Assembly (NCBI GenBank): GCA_913776675.1
Contig: CAJYRE010000100.1
Span: forward strand, 1 to 7,951
Source of the DNA: Rhizobiaceae bacterium
GTDB taxonomy: Bacteria; Pseudomonadota; Alphaproteobacteria; Rhizobiales; Rhizobiaceae
Length of the DNA: 7,951 nucleotides
Direction: 5' to 3'
Shown here one piece after another: positions 1 to 6,544 of this stretch (position 1 is the stretch's first letter; every line of letters begins with the position of its first letter). The notes below the pieces were generated by a model. It did not search any database, was not told the origin of the DNA, and saw nothing but the letters and a program-made list of their open reading frames with translations. The translations under genes were made by a program, and so were the position numbers.

Positions 1-449
1 GGGTTGAACAGCATGTTCCACACCACCGCCACGGCCACCAGCGATGCGACATAGGGAAAGAACATGGCGGTGCGGAAAAAGGCGCGCCCGTATATTTTCT
101 GATTGAGCAACACTGCCAGCCCCAGCGCACAAGCCAATGTCAGCGGAACAGAAAAGGCCGTGTAGACAATGGTGTTCAGCAGGGCTTCTTTGAAAGCGCG
201 ATCCTGAAAAAGATGCCAGAAATTCTCCAGCCCGGCAAAACGGATCGGGTTTGAGCCATCCCAATGCATGAAAGCCAGTGCAAACGCAAACAGGATCGGC
301 CCGAGCGTAAAGGTCGCAAATCCGAGGAAGTTGGGGGCAATAAAGGAATAGGCAACCAGATTGGCCCGCAGCTTTCGCTGACGTTTCGAAAGTACGGCCC
401 TCTTTCCTGGTCTGTTTTCAGCCTGCTCCTGCACGGTCTTGCTGACCAT
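1..449 (-). CDS. Sugar ABC transporter permease, MalF/UgpA type (5' part; 3' end beyond left edge)
   Basis: This is the inner-membrane permease subunit of a carbohydrate ABC importer. The first 149 codons are present and the frame is open to the window edge. Reading back from the ATG at 447-449 gives a short basic N-terminus (residues 16-29 rich in Lys/Arg), then a first membrane segment at about 32-60 with the family-typical run FIAPNFLGF, ending in MHWDG. A loop with FAGLENF (71-77) follows, then a second membrane segment (about 91-115) and the start of a third (about 128-147, FFPYVASLVAVAVVW). The FAGLENF loop before the permease core is characteristic of MalF-type subunits. A strong Shine-Dalgarno AGGAGG (454-459) lies 4 nt before the ATG and fixes the start. 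Being first after the divergent promoter region, it may open the visible operon; the MalG-like partner, binding protein and ATPase would be outside. The family is confident; the sugar is unknown. Its position beside a heparinase-type lyase suggests an oligosaccharide. Confidence 0.9.
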   Translation of the reverse strand, partial: MVSKTVQEQAENRPGKRAVLSKRQRKLRANLVAYSFIAPNFLGFATFTLGPILFAFALAFMHWDGSNPIRFAGLENFWHLFQDRAFKEALLNTIVYTAFSVPLTLACALGLAVLLNQKIYGRAFFRTAMFFPYVASLVAVAVVWNMLFN

Positions 450-552
450 TTCTCCTCCTGCCTGCTGCTGTGTGCCAGCCTCCAACCCAATCCATGGTGT
501 CAGACGCTGCACCGGCCCTCCCAAGCCTGCCTGTAATACATTTGCTGAAAAA

Positions 553-581
553 ATAACACAAGTAAGAAATATGTTTGCCAA
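553..581 (-). promoter_or_regulatory. Candidate sigma70-type promoter for the sugar permease operon
   Basis: Read on the minus strand, TTGGCA (576-581; five of six match to TTGACA) is followed after 17 nt by TGTTAT (553-558; four of six match to TATAAT). The predicted start is near 546, leaving a leader of about 97 nt before the permease ATG. It lies in the AT-rich part of the divergent intergenic region. This was picked by eye; alternatives exist. Confidence 0.4.
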
Positions 582-602
582 AAAGAATGCAAAATGCATA
601 AA
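575..602 (+). promoter_or_regulatory. Candidate promoter for the heparinase-family operon
   Basis: TTGCCA (575-580; five of six match to TTGACA) is followed after 16 nt by CATAAA (597-602; four of six match to TATAAT). The predicted start is near 609, giving a leader of about 28 nt. Its -35 box overlaps the -35 box of the oppositely directed candidate promoter, because TTTGCCAAA is nearly self-complementary. A second possible -10, TATAAC at 607-612, has no good -35 partner. Weak, by-eye prediction. Confidence 0.35.
587..599. promoter_or_regulatory. Inverted repeat, candidate operator in the divergent region
   Basis: ATGCA-AAA-TGCAT is a perfect inverted repeat with 5-nt arms and a 3-nt centre. 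It lies between the candidate -35 and -10 boxes of the heparinase-side promoter and just upstream of the permease-side -35. That position suits a repressor site controlling the divergent pair. The arms are short, so chance occurrence in AT-rich DNA cannot be excluded, and the cognate regulator is not in the window. Confidence 0.35.
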
Positions 603-626
603 TCTGTATAACATCTTTATGAGGGT

Positions 627-630
627 GGAG
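627..630 (+). promoter_or_regulatory. Ribosome binding site that decides the heparinase start
   Basis: GGAG, within the purine-rich stretch 621-630, ends 7 nt before the ATG at 638. An earlier ATG at 634 is out of frame and meets a stop after four codons, so 638 is the preferred start. Confidence 0.6.
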
Positions 631-637
631 CAGATGG

Positions 638-2431
638 ATGTTTGTTGAATGCCTTGCGCAATTGCCGGATTTTTTGCCGGATTTTTCCTTTGCACCCGCC
701 GTTGCCGATCGGCAGGCGTGGCAGGCTGTGCCTGCGGCCTATCGGGACAGGTTGCTGGTTGCCGGAAAAGCGGCCTCTGAGGCCGAGTGGCCACTGCTCA
801 AGGCCAGTTCTTTCATGGATTATCGCCGCAATGGCAACCGTACCCGGTTTGAAGAGCTGTTTTTTCAGCGTCGCCGCATGCTCAATGATCTGGTCATGGC
901 AGAGCTGGCCGAGGGGCAGGGGCGATTTCTGGATCCGATCATGGATGGCGTCCTGTTGATCTGTGAGGAAAGTGGATGGCAATTGCCAGCCCATAATGCC
1001 TATGTTCGAGGCGGGCCGCGGCTGGCTCTGCCCGATAACAGTGCGCCGATTATCGATCTGTTTGCGGCTGAAACCGGCGCACAACTGGCTGTTCTGGCCA
1101 GCCTGTTTGAGCAGCCTCTATCGGCGCTCAGTCCAGAAATCGTCCGCCGCATTGATCGTGAGCTTCAGAATCGGATCATCACGCCCTATCTTTCCAGCCA
1201 TTTCTGGTGGATGGGCAATGGCGATGAGCGCATGAACAACTGGACGGCATGGTGTACGCAAAACGTTTTGCTGAGCGCCTTTGTTCGCCCCTATTCGCAA
1301 ACGATCCGGCGCAGCATTGTCGAAAAAGCGGCCAGCAGTCTGGATGCCTTTCTCAAGGATTATGGCGAGGATGGAGCCTGCGAAGAGGGTGCCATGTATT
1401 ATCGGCACGCGGGCCTGTGTCTGTTCAATGCCTTGACCGTCTTGAGCACTGTGGCACCCACGGCCTTTTCCCAGCTTTGGCAGCAGCCGAAATTGCGCAA
1501 CATGGCCGAATATATTGTCAATGTGCATGTTGAAGGGCAGCATTATTTCAATTTTGCGGATTGTTCGGCGGTTGCCGAGCGCTGTGGCGCGCGGGAATAT
1601 CTGTTTGGCCTGGCCACGGGATCAGATCGCCTTGCGGATTTTGCGGCAGAAGATTGGGCCAAAAATTCAGCCCCGGAGCTGCCGGATGAGATCAATCTGT
1701 TTTATCGCCTTCAGACCGCTTTGACCGCTCAAGCCATGCTGGACCATGGCAGCCGTCCGGTTCGCAAAGCCGATATTTATTACCCCAGCATCGGTTTGAT
1801 GATTGCCACAGACGAGGTTTACGCGCTCGCGGTCAAGGCGGGGCATAACGGCGACAGCCACAATCACAATGATGTTGGCAGTGTGATTCTCTATAAAAGC
1901 GGCCAGCCGTTCTTGATTGATGTCGGGGTGGGTAGTTACACCGCCAAGACATTTTCACCACAGCGTTATGACATCTGGACCATGCAGTCTGCCTTTCACA
2001 ACCTGCCCAGTTTTGCAGGGGTGATGCAGCAGGATGGGGCGACCTTTGCCGCCCGCGATGTTCGGGTGGACCTTGGTGATGACTGTTCGACCATCTCTAT
2101 GGATATTGCCGGAGCCTATCCGCAGGCTGCGCGTTTGCGCCGTTATGAACGGCGGGTTTGGCTGGTAAAAGGCCAGCGTGTTGAGATTGAGGATCGGTTT
2201 GAGGGGGATGCGCCTGCGCAAGTGTCGCTGATGTTTGCGCAAAAACCGGAGCTTTATCCCGCCCTGATCCGTTTGCCTGGTCTGGGTGATATTCTCATGC
2301 AAGGCGCGGGTATTGCCACGGTGGAAGAGATACCGATTGATGATCCGCGCTTGCGCCTCTCCTGGCCGGAGCGGATTTATCGTGTGCTGGTGCCGGTGAG
2401 CAGCGATTGGCTGCATCTGACTGTGGTGTGA
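638..2431 (+). CDS. Heparinase II/III-family protein, predicted cytoplasmic polysaccharide/oligosaccharide lyase
   Basis: This 597-aa protein has the two-part build of heparinase II/III-type lyases. An alpha-helical toroid-like N-terminal half (about 50-340) is followed by a beta-sandwich domain (about 380-597) carrying the family hallmark AGHNGDSHNHNDVGS (401-415). In this family, uronic-acid polymers are cut by beta-elimination using an Asn/Tyr/His set. Candidates here are N200 or N201 (ERMNNWTAW), Y254 or Y255 (EEGAMYYRHAG) and H408 or H410. The Asn-Tyr spacing of about 54 agrees with what I recall for heparinase III. H410, D428 (FLIDVGVG) and H454 (FHNLP) could form the structural zinc site known in heparinase II; that is by analogy. 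There is no signal peptide or membrane segment, so it should act in the cytosol on imported oligosaccharides. It is intact, with no frameshift. The next gene starts 13 bp downstream, indicating co-transcription. Family assignment is firm; substrate (heparin, alginate, hyaluronan, rhizobial exopolysaccharide or other) is unknown, and the name does not imply heparin. Confidence 0.9.
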   Translation: MFVECLAQLPDFLPDFSFAPAVADRQAWQAVPAAYRDRLLVAGKAASEAEWPLLKASSFMDYRRNGNRTRFEELFFQRRRMLNDLVMAELAEGQGRFLDPIMDGVLLICEESGWQLPAHNAYVRGGPRLALPDNSAPIIDLFAAETGAQLAVLASLFEQPLSALSPEIVRRIDRELQNRIITPYLSSHFWWMGNGDERMNNWTAWCTQNVLLSAFVRPYSQTIRRSIVEKAASSLDAFLKDYGEDGACEEGAMYYRHAGLCLFNALTVLSTVAPTAFSQLWQQPKLRNMAEYIVNVHVEGQHYFNFADCSAVAERCGAREYLFGLATGSDRLADFAAEDWAKNSAPELPDEINLFYRLQTALTAQAMLDHGSRPVRKADIYYPSIGLMIATDEVYALAVKAGHNGDSHNHNDVGSVILYKSGQPFLIDVGVGSYTAKTFSPQRYDIWTMQSAFHNLPSFAGVMQQDGATFAARDVRVDLGDDCSTISMDIAGAYPQAARLRRYERRVWLVKGQRVEIEDRFEGDAPAQVSLMFAQKPELYPALIRLPGLGDILMQGAGIATVEEIPIDDPRLRLSWPERIYRVLVPVSSDWLHLTVV

Positions 2432-2444
2432 GGGGGAAACACCC

Positions 2445-3269
2445 ATGACCTTGACGATAAAGCTGATCAATGCCGCCGGAACTGTTCTGGCGGAAGCATC
2501 GGGAGACGATGAGGTTTTCCTCGTCTATTCCTCTGCCTATCAGGAGGGAGATTGTGTGGTATTGGAAGGCCAGAGCCCGCAAGGCTGGGTGGTTCTGTGT
2601 CTGGACAATGCCATGCCACCCGCCTTGGTTTATCGACAGGGAACAATCTGCACCTTTCCTATTCCATGTCATGCGCAAAAGCAGGCCTATGCGCCGCAGG
2701 CATTCAGCGGCAATCTGCACCGGTTATCGGCACGTGTGGCAAGAGCGGAAGAGGTTGTGGCGCGGCGAAATCTGGCTTTTAATCCCTATGATCATCCGGG
2801 CAACCAGCAGATGTTTCCCCGTGCGGTGGCGAATGTGTCGACACGAGGGGAAGCTGCCTTTGCCGCACACAACGCCCTTGATGGCGAAAAGGCCAATACC
2901 GGGCATGGGTTTTGGCCCTACACCAGTTGGGGCATCAACCGCGACCCTGATGCCGCTTTGACGGTTGAGTTTGGTCGGCCTGTCGTGGTGGACGAAGTGG
3001 TGCTGTATCTGCGGGCCGATTTCCCCCACGATGCCTGGTGGCAACAGGCTTCCTTGCTGTTTGACAATGACGAGACATTGACGGTGCCTTTGACAAAAAG
3101 CCAGTCTGGCCAGCGCTTTGCATTTCCGCCCAAATGTATTGAACGAGTGACATTGCATAAGCTGATCAAGGCGAATGATCCATCACCCTATCCAGCCCTG
3201 TCGCAGATTGAAGTCTGGGGACGGGAGTTAGAGGCTTTCCGTCCGGAAATACGGAACACAGAAAGTTAG
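2445..3269 (+). CDS. Intracellular protein with C-terminal F5/8C (discoidin-like) galactose-binding-type domain
   Basis: The protein has 274 aa. Residues 1-75 form an unrecognised, probably beta-rich domain (EGDCVVLEG at 34-42, then W48, and a PPALVYRQG stretch at 58-66). A linker with basic and acidic residues (about 85-107) leads to a discoidin-like domain (about 108-260). It begins RRNLAFNPYD (107-116), has the typical AHNALDG motif (141-147), an aromatic cluster FWPYTSWG (156-163), VVVDEVVLYLRADFPHD (180-196) and ends PALSQIEVWGRE (250-261). From memory, similar domains occur next to heparinase-type genes in other bacteria. The aromatic residues suggest glycan binding. With no signal peptide it should be cytosolic like its upstream neighbour; AGGGGG (2431-2436) lies 8 nt before the ATG and overlaps the preceding stop, suggesting coupling. 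It may bind, present or modify the lyase's substrate or product; no catalytic motif is seen. The last 14 residues come from a repeat element (see the repeat entry). Domain call good, function unknown. Confidence 0.82.
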   Translation: MTLTIKLINAAGTVLAEASGDDEVFLVYSSAYQEGDCVVLEGQSPQGWVVLCLDNAMPPALVYRQGTICTFPIPCHAQKQAYAPQAFSGNLHRLSARVARAEEVVARRNLAFNPYDHPGNQQMFPRAVANVSTRGEAAFAAHNALDGEKANTGHGFWPYTSWGINRDPDAALTVEFGRPVVVDEVVLYLRADFPHDAWWQQASLLFDNDETLTVPLTKSQSGQRFAFPPKCIERVTLHKLIKANDPSPYPALSQIEVWGRELEAFRPEIRNTES

Positions 3270-3370
3270 AGCATTTCCAGGAAAAGTGCATAGCGGTTTT
3301 CCGTCCGGAAATGCGTAAAAACAAAGAGTTAGAGCATTTCAGTGTTTCTCGGAAACACTGAAATGCTCTA
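3225..3370. repeat. Rhizobial-type intergenic palindromic repeat, two diverged direct copies plus terminal hairpin
   Basis: Copy 1 (3236-3277) and copy 2 (3298-3340) share the order TTTCCGTCCGGAAAT, then a purine-rich stretch, then GTTAGAGCATTTC, with an offset of about 62 bp. Each contains the inverted repeat TTTCCG-TC-CGGAAA (3236-3249 and 3298-3311). A further GAGTTAGAG stands at 3225-3233, so the element probably starts inside the preceding gene. Between the copies, GGAAAA (3280-3285) and TTTTCC (3297-3302) can also pair. I recognise this composition from many intergenic regions of Rhizobium/Agrobacterium genomes; that is recollection, not a search. It fills the space between two convergent operons. 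Possible roles are transcript-end stabilisation, termination or a passive mobile repeat. Confidence 0.7.
3330..3370. terminator. Perfect 19-bp stem-loop between convergent operons, likely transcript end for one or both
   Basis: The left arm (3330-3348, TAGAGCATTTCAGTGTTTC) pairs without mismatch with the right arm (3352-3370) around a 3-nt loop TCG. On the plus strand no T-run follows (AGAAAGCG from 3370 on). On the minus strand, after the peptidase gene, the hairpin is followed within about 6 nt by TTTGTTTTT, closer to an intrinsic terminator. It sits 61 bp after the F5/8C gene and 15 bp after the peptidase stop. Such a long perfect stem could also act as an RNA-stabilising 3' hairpin. Confidence 0.6.
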
Positions 3371-3384
3371 GAAAGCGTCTGAGC

Positions 3385-4527
3385 TTACGCAAAAGGCTCT
3401 GTCGGCCCTTTGGCGGGTTGCGTGAACCACGCTGGCCCCTGGGCTGTCATGTGAATAATATCTTCCAGTCGCAGGCCGAATTGGCCGGGCAGAACAATCA
3501 TCGGCTCATTGGAAAAGCACATGCCTTCCTCAAGCCGTGTCTGATTGCCGCGCACGATATAAGGCTCTTCATGGCCCTCAAGGCCAAGTCCATGACCAGC
3601 GCGGTGGGGCAGGCCGGGCAATTGATAATCCGGCCCAAGACCATGGCGCAGCATGATAACGCGGGCGGCATCATCCAGGCTTGCGCATGTGGCACCAAGT
3701 TTGGCGGCATCATACACCGCCTGCTGCGCCTCACGCTCAATCGCCCAGATGCGGGCAAATTCGGCTGTTGGCTCCTCTAGCATATAGGTGCGGGTGATGT
3801 CGGAGTTATAGCCATCAATGCGGCAGCCGGTATCGACCAGCACCACATCACCGGGCTGGTAATATTGCTCACCGTCAGCCCCATGGGGCAGGGCAGTGGT
3901 TTCGCCAAAAGAGACAATGCAGAAGGTGGAGCCGCTTTTGGCTCCCAGCCGCCGATGTTCCTCATCAATAAAGCGCACCACTTCGGATGCGGCAATGCCG
4001 GGACGGATCATGGCGTGCGCTTTGCGCTGCACATCCATTGTGATGTTCATGGCATATTGAATGATGGCAATTTCGCTTGCGGATTTGCGAAGCCGCTGGC
4101 CGCGCAGCAGCGGCCCGCCATCGATGAGCCGATCCACGCTGATCTCGCGCTTCAAGGCATTGTAAACAAACAGCGGCACGGAATCATCAATGGCAAGCAG
4201 GCTGCCTTGCGGCAGTAAAGATGCCACCAACGCGGCACTGCTTTCATCCTCTTCCCACACCCGGATCTCACCCGGCACATGCGGCAAGCTCTCCACCCGG
4301 CTGCGCTCAAAGCCGGGTGCCACATAAACGAGGTCGGATTGGGTGATCACCGCGCCCACAAGGCGTTCGCTGGAATGCCAGACCAGCCCGGTGAAATACC
4401 GCAGGCTTTCGGTGGAGCCGATCAGCACCGCGCCAATGCCCTTTTCCGACATGGTGTGACGCAGAGTGTTGAGCCGCTGAACGCGCTCTTCCATGGAAAT
4501 TTTCGGTGGAGGTGCGAGAGAGGACAT
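3385..4527 (-). CDS. M24-family metallopeptidase (Xaa-Pro aminopeptidase/prolidase type)
   Basis: This is a 380-aa cytoplasmic peptidase with a creatinase-like N-terminal domain (about 15-145) and a pita-bread catalytic domain (about 150-375). All five expected dimetal ligands are present: D232 (VDTG), D243 (NSDITRTY), H312 (GHGLG), E341 (SNEPM) and E355 (RLEDI). The accessory histidines H215 (ALPHG) and H319 (EGHE) are also conserved, so it should be active. Family members remove the residue before proline or split Xaa-Pro dipeptides; exact specificity cannot be told, and creatinase-like activities remain possible. The start was placed at 4527 because AAGGA (4536-4540) lies 8 nt upstream and the product begins MSSLAPPPK. 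An in-frame ATG at 4572 would add 15 residues but lies inside the preceding gene and lacks such support. It is the last gene of the peptide-importer operon, 19 nt after the DppF-like gene, which implies that it hydrolyses imported peptides. Confidence 0.9.
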   Translation of the reverse strand: MSSLAPPPKISMEERVQRLNTLRHTMSEKGIGAVLIGSTESLRYFTGLVWHSSERLVGAVITQSDLVYVAPGFERSRVESLPHVPGEIRVWEEDESSAALVASLLPQGSLLAIDDSVPLFVYNALKREISVDRLIDGGPLLRGQRLRKSASEIAIIQYAMNITMDVQRKAHAMIRPGIAASEVVRFIDEEHRRLGAKSGSTFCIVSFGETTALPHGADGEQYYQPGDVVLVDTGCRIDGYNSDITRTYMLEEPTAEFARIWAIEREAQQAVYDAAKLGATCASLDDAARVIMLRHGLGPDYQLPGLPHRAGHGLGLEGHEEPYIVRGNQTRLEEGMCFSNEPMIVLPGQFGLRLEDIIHMTAQGPAWFTQPAKGPTEPFA

Positions 4528-4535
4528 GATGCGTT

Positions 4536-4540
4536 TCCTT
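4536..4540 (-). promoter_or_regulatory. Ribosome binding site that decides the M24 peptidase start
   Basis: Minus-strand AAGGA lies 8 nt before the ATG at 4525-4527, in the short gap after the upstream ATPase stop. It favours the 380-aa over the 395-aa reading. Confidence 0.6.
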
Positions 4541-4546
4541 GAAAGT

Positions 4547-5521
4547 TTAAGCCCGGCCTTCTGCAACGGCATGGCAAGCCACTTGCACGGTGTCTGTCAT
4601 GGTCATCAGCGGCATCTCCGCCTTGCAGCGGTCATTGGCCAGCGTGCAGCGGGGATGAAAGGGGCAGCCAGAGGGCGGATTGAGCGGAGACGGCATTTCG
4701 CCCACCAGCTTGATGCGTTCACCGCGCCGATCAGGATCGGCAATCAAGGTCGCGGAGAGCAGCGCTTTGGTATAGGGGTGGCGCGGGTTGCTAAACAGCG
4801 CTTCCACCGGGCCAAGCTCCACCGCATGGCCCAGATACATCACCACCACATCATCGGCAATGTGGCGCACCACGGCCAGATTGTGGGAAATGAACATCAT
4901 GGTGAGGTTGAGCTGGCTTTTCAGCCGTTTCAAAAGATTGAGAATTTGCGCCTGCACCGACACATCCAGCGCCGAGGTTGGCTCATCACACACCAGAAAT
5001 TCCGGCTGAAGGATAAGCGCCCGCGCAATGCCAATGCGCTGCCGCTGCCCACCCGAAAACTCGTGCGGATAGCGATCGGCTGCCTGCGGCGGAAGGCCCA
5101 CCAGTTCGAGCATATCGGCCACAGCCTTGCGGCGAGAAGCCTTGTCGCCAATGCCATGGATGACCAGACCTTCGGCAATGGAATCGCCAATCGGCAACCG
5201 TGGGTCCAGTGAGGAATAGGGGTCCTGGAAGACAATCTGGATACGGCGGCTGGAGGCAAAATCCACGCCTAAGCCCGGTCCGGCAATCTGCTTGTTATCA
5301 AAGACAATTTCGCCCGACGTCGGGGTGTAAAGACCCACCACAATCCGCGCCAGCGTGGATTTTCCACAGCCGCTTTCACCCACCACGCCCAAGGTGCGGC
5401 CACGCTCAATGCTCAGGCTGACATCATTGACAGCATTGACATAGCCCTTAACCCGCTGAAAAGCCCCGCCTGTGACGGCAAAGGCCATTTTGACATTGTT
5501 CATTTCAATCAGGGCGCTCAT
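4547..5521 (-). CDS. Peptide ABC transporter ATP-binding protein, DppF/OppF-like
   Basis: This is one of the two nucleotide-binding subunits of a dipeptide/oligopeptide importer, on the cytoplasmic face of the membrane. The 324-aa length is normal. Visible motifs are Walker [10 protein letters not shown] (48-56), Q-loop Q99 ([12 protein letters not shown], typical of DppF/OppF), ABC signature FSGGQRQR (155-162), Walker B with catalytic E180 ([11 protein letters not shown]) and H-loop H213 (ISHNLAVV). The C-terminal oligopeptide-transporter domain has HPYTKALL (248-255) and four cysteines, C286, C292, C299 and C316, in the CPFHPRC arrangement; related subunits have been reported to carry an iron-sulfur cluster there. 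Its ATG overlaps the upstream DppD-like stop as ATGA, so translation is probably coupled; GAGG (5532-5535) lies 10 nt upstream. It should heterodimerise with the DppD-like subunit. Peptide class is inferred from the family. Confidence 0.93.
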   Translation of the reverse strand: MSALIEMNNVKMAFAVTGGAFQRVKGYVNAVNDVSLSIERGRTLGVVGESGCGKSTLARIVVGLYTPTSGEIVFDNKQIAGPGLGVDFASSRRIQIVFQDPYSSLDPRLPIGDSIAEGLVIHGIGDKASRRKAVADMLELVGLPPQAADRYPHEFSGGQRQRIGIARALILQPEFLVCDEPTSALDVSVQAQILNLLKRLKSQLNLTMMFISHNLAVVRHIADDVVVMYLGHAVELGPVEALFSNPRHPYTKALLSATLIADPDRRGERIKLVGEMPSPLNPPSGCPFHPRCTLANDRCKAEMPLMTMTDTVQVACHAVAEGRA

Positions 5522-6534
5522 GCGGGCTGCACCTCTTTGTGCTCAACTGAATTGGCGGGCGCTGTCAGCCAGCATCGACAGTGATGGGCATTGTTCAGCG
5601 TGACAAGCTCTGGAACCGTGCTGGTGCAGCGTGGGTCATTAGCCTGAAGCCGGGCCGTGCAGCGCGGCGCAAACAGACAGCCCTGCGGCAGATGGGTCAA
5701 TTGCGGCACCCGGCCTTCAATCACTTCCAGCATGTCCGGGGATTCGCCAAGCACAGGCACCGAGCGCAACAGTGCCTGCGTGTAAGGATGCTTTGGCGCT
5801 TTGAACAGGGTTTTCACATCGGCAAGTTCCACCACCTGCCCGGCATACATCACCGCCACATGGTCGGCCATTTCCGCCACCACACCCAGATCATGGGTGA
5901 TCAGAATGATGGCGGTGCCGAAATCCCGCTGCAAATCGCGCATCAGATCGAGAATTTGTGCCTGAATGGTCACATCCAGCGCCGTTGTGGGCTCATCGGC
6001 AATCAGCACTTCTGGCTGGCAGGCCAGCGCCATGGCAATCATCACCCGCTGCGCCATGCCGCCGGACATTTCATGCGGATAGGCTTTCATGCGGCGTTTG
6101 GGATCGGGAATGCCGACCGCTTTCAGCATCGCCATGGCTGCGGCCTCGGCTTCCGTCTTGCTCATGTTTTTATGCAGGCGATAGGCCTCGGCAATTTGCC
6201 GCCCCACGGTATGGACCGGATTGAGCGAGGAAGAGGGGTCCTGAAAGATCATCGACATGCGGTTGCCGCGCACCTTGCTCACTTCGGTGGGTGACATGGT
6301 GCGCAGATCGACCCCGTCCAGCAACACTTCACCGCCGATGATTTTGCCGGGGTAGGGCACCAGTCCCATAATGCTGAGCGAGGTGATGGATTTGCCGCAG
6401 CCGCTTTCGCCAACAATGCAGAGCGTTTGTCCGGCTTCCAGTTTGAAAGAAACCTTGTCCACCGCACGCGCGGTGCCGGAGCGGGTTTCAAAATGGGTGG
6501 TGAGATCGCGGATCTTCAGAATGGGTCTGGTCAT
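5518..6534 (-). CDS. Peptide ABC transporter ATP-binding protein, DppD/OppD-like
   Basis: This is the second nucleotide-binding subunit of the importer. The chosen start gives 338 aa beginning [11 protein letters not shown]. Motifs are Walker A GESGCGKS (42-49), Q-loop Q98 ([11 protein letters not shown]), signature MSGGMAQRV (156-164, with Met in place of the usual Gln, as is common in OppD/DppD), Walker B E181 ([11 protein letters not shown]) and H-loop H214 (ITHDLGVV). The C-terminal domain shows KHPYTQALL (248-256) and cysteines C286, C292, C303 and C319, again matching a possible cluster site. The start at 6534 has TGAGGA (6539-6544) just upstream, overlapping the stop of the DppC-like gene; the gap is 7 nt. 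An alternative ATG at 6570 lies inside the upstream gene and would add 12 residues not expected in the family. Its 3' end overlaps the DppF-like start by 4 nt. Confidence 0.93.
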   Translation of the reverse strand: MTRPILKIRDLTTHFETRSGTARAVDKVSFKLEAGQTLCIVGESGCGKSITSLSIMGLVPYPGKIIGGEVLLDGVDLRTMSPTEVSKVRGNRMSMIFQDPSSSLNPVHTVGRQIAEAYRLHKNMSKTEAEAAAMAMLKAVGIPDPKRRMKAYPHEMSGGMAQRVMIAMALACQPEVLIADEPTTALDVTIQAQILDLMRDLQRDFGTAIILITHDLGVVAEMADHVAVMYAGQVVELADVKTLFKAPKHPYTQALLRSVPVLGESPDMLEVIEGRVPQLTHLPQGCLFAPRCTARLQANDPRCTSTVPELVTLNNAHHCRCWLTAPANSVEHKEVQPA

Positions 6535-6538
6535 GCTG

Positions 6539-6544
6539 TCCTCA
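6539..6544 (-). promoter_or_regulatory. Ribosome binding site that decides the DppD-like start
   Basis: Minus-strand TGAGGA includes the TGA stop of the permease gene and lies 4 nt before the ATG at 6532-6534. It supports the short reading and close translational coupling between permease and ATPase. Confidence 0.6.

Noticed and set aside
176..490. 104-codon minus-strand frame overlapping the sugar permease
   Set aside because: It is out of frame with the MalF-type coding frame, has no membrane segments, and ends within the permease gene.
264..648. Plus-strand frames of 90 and 69 codons in the divergent intergenic region
   Set aside because: The sequence is low-complexity and Cys/Leu/Pro-rich, overlaps the permease start and its ribosome binding site, and resembles no family.
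617..2470. Several minus-strand open frames of 66-171 codons antisense to the heparinase gene
   Set aside because: Their compositions resemble frame shadows (His/Arg/Gln-rich, no domain pattern). The plus-strand frame has clear family motifs throughout.
3270..3384. Possible small RNA or CRISPR-like repeats in the convergent intergenic region
   Set aside because: Only two diverged direct copies plus a hairpin are present, with no regular spacers and no promoter-like sequence. A rhizobial-type palindromic repeat explains it better.
4528..4572. Upstream ATG giving a 395-aa M24 peptidase
   Set aside because: It lies inside the preceding ATPase gene. The internal ATG at 4527 has a well-placed AAGGA and the usual N-terminal length.
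4493..6294. Long plus-strand open frames opposite the ABC ATPases (up to 239 codons)
   Set aside because: They are complements of conserved ATPase motifs and are His-rich, which is typical of shadows. No ribosome binding site or recognisable domain is seen.
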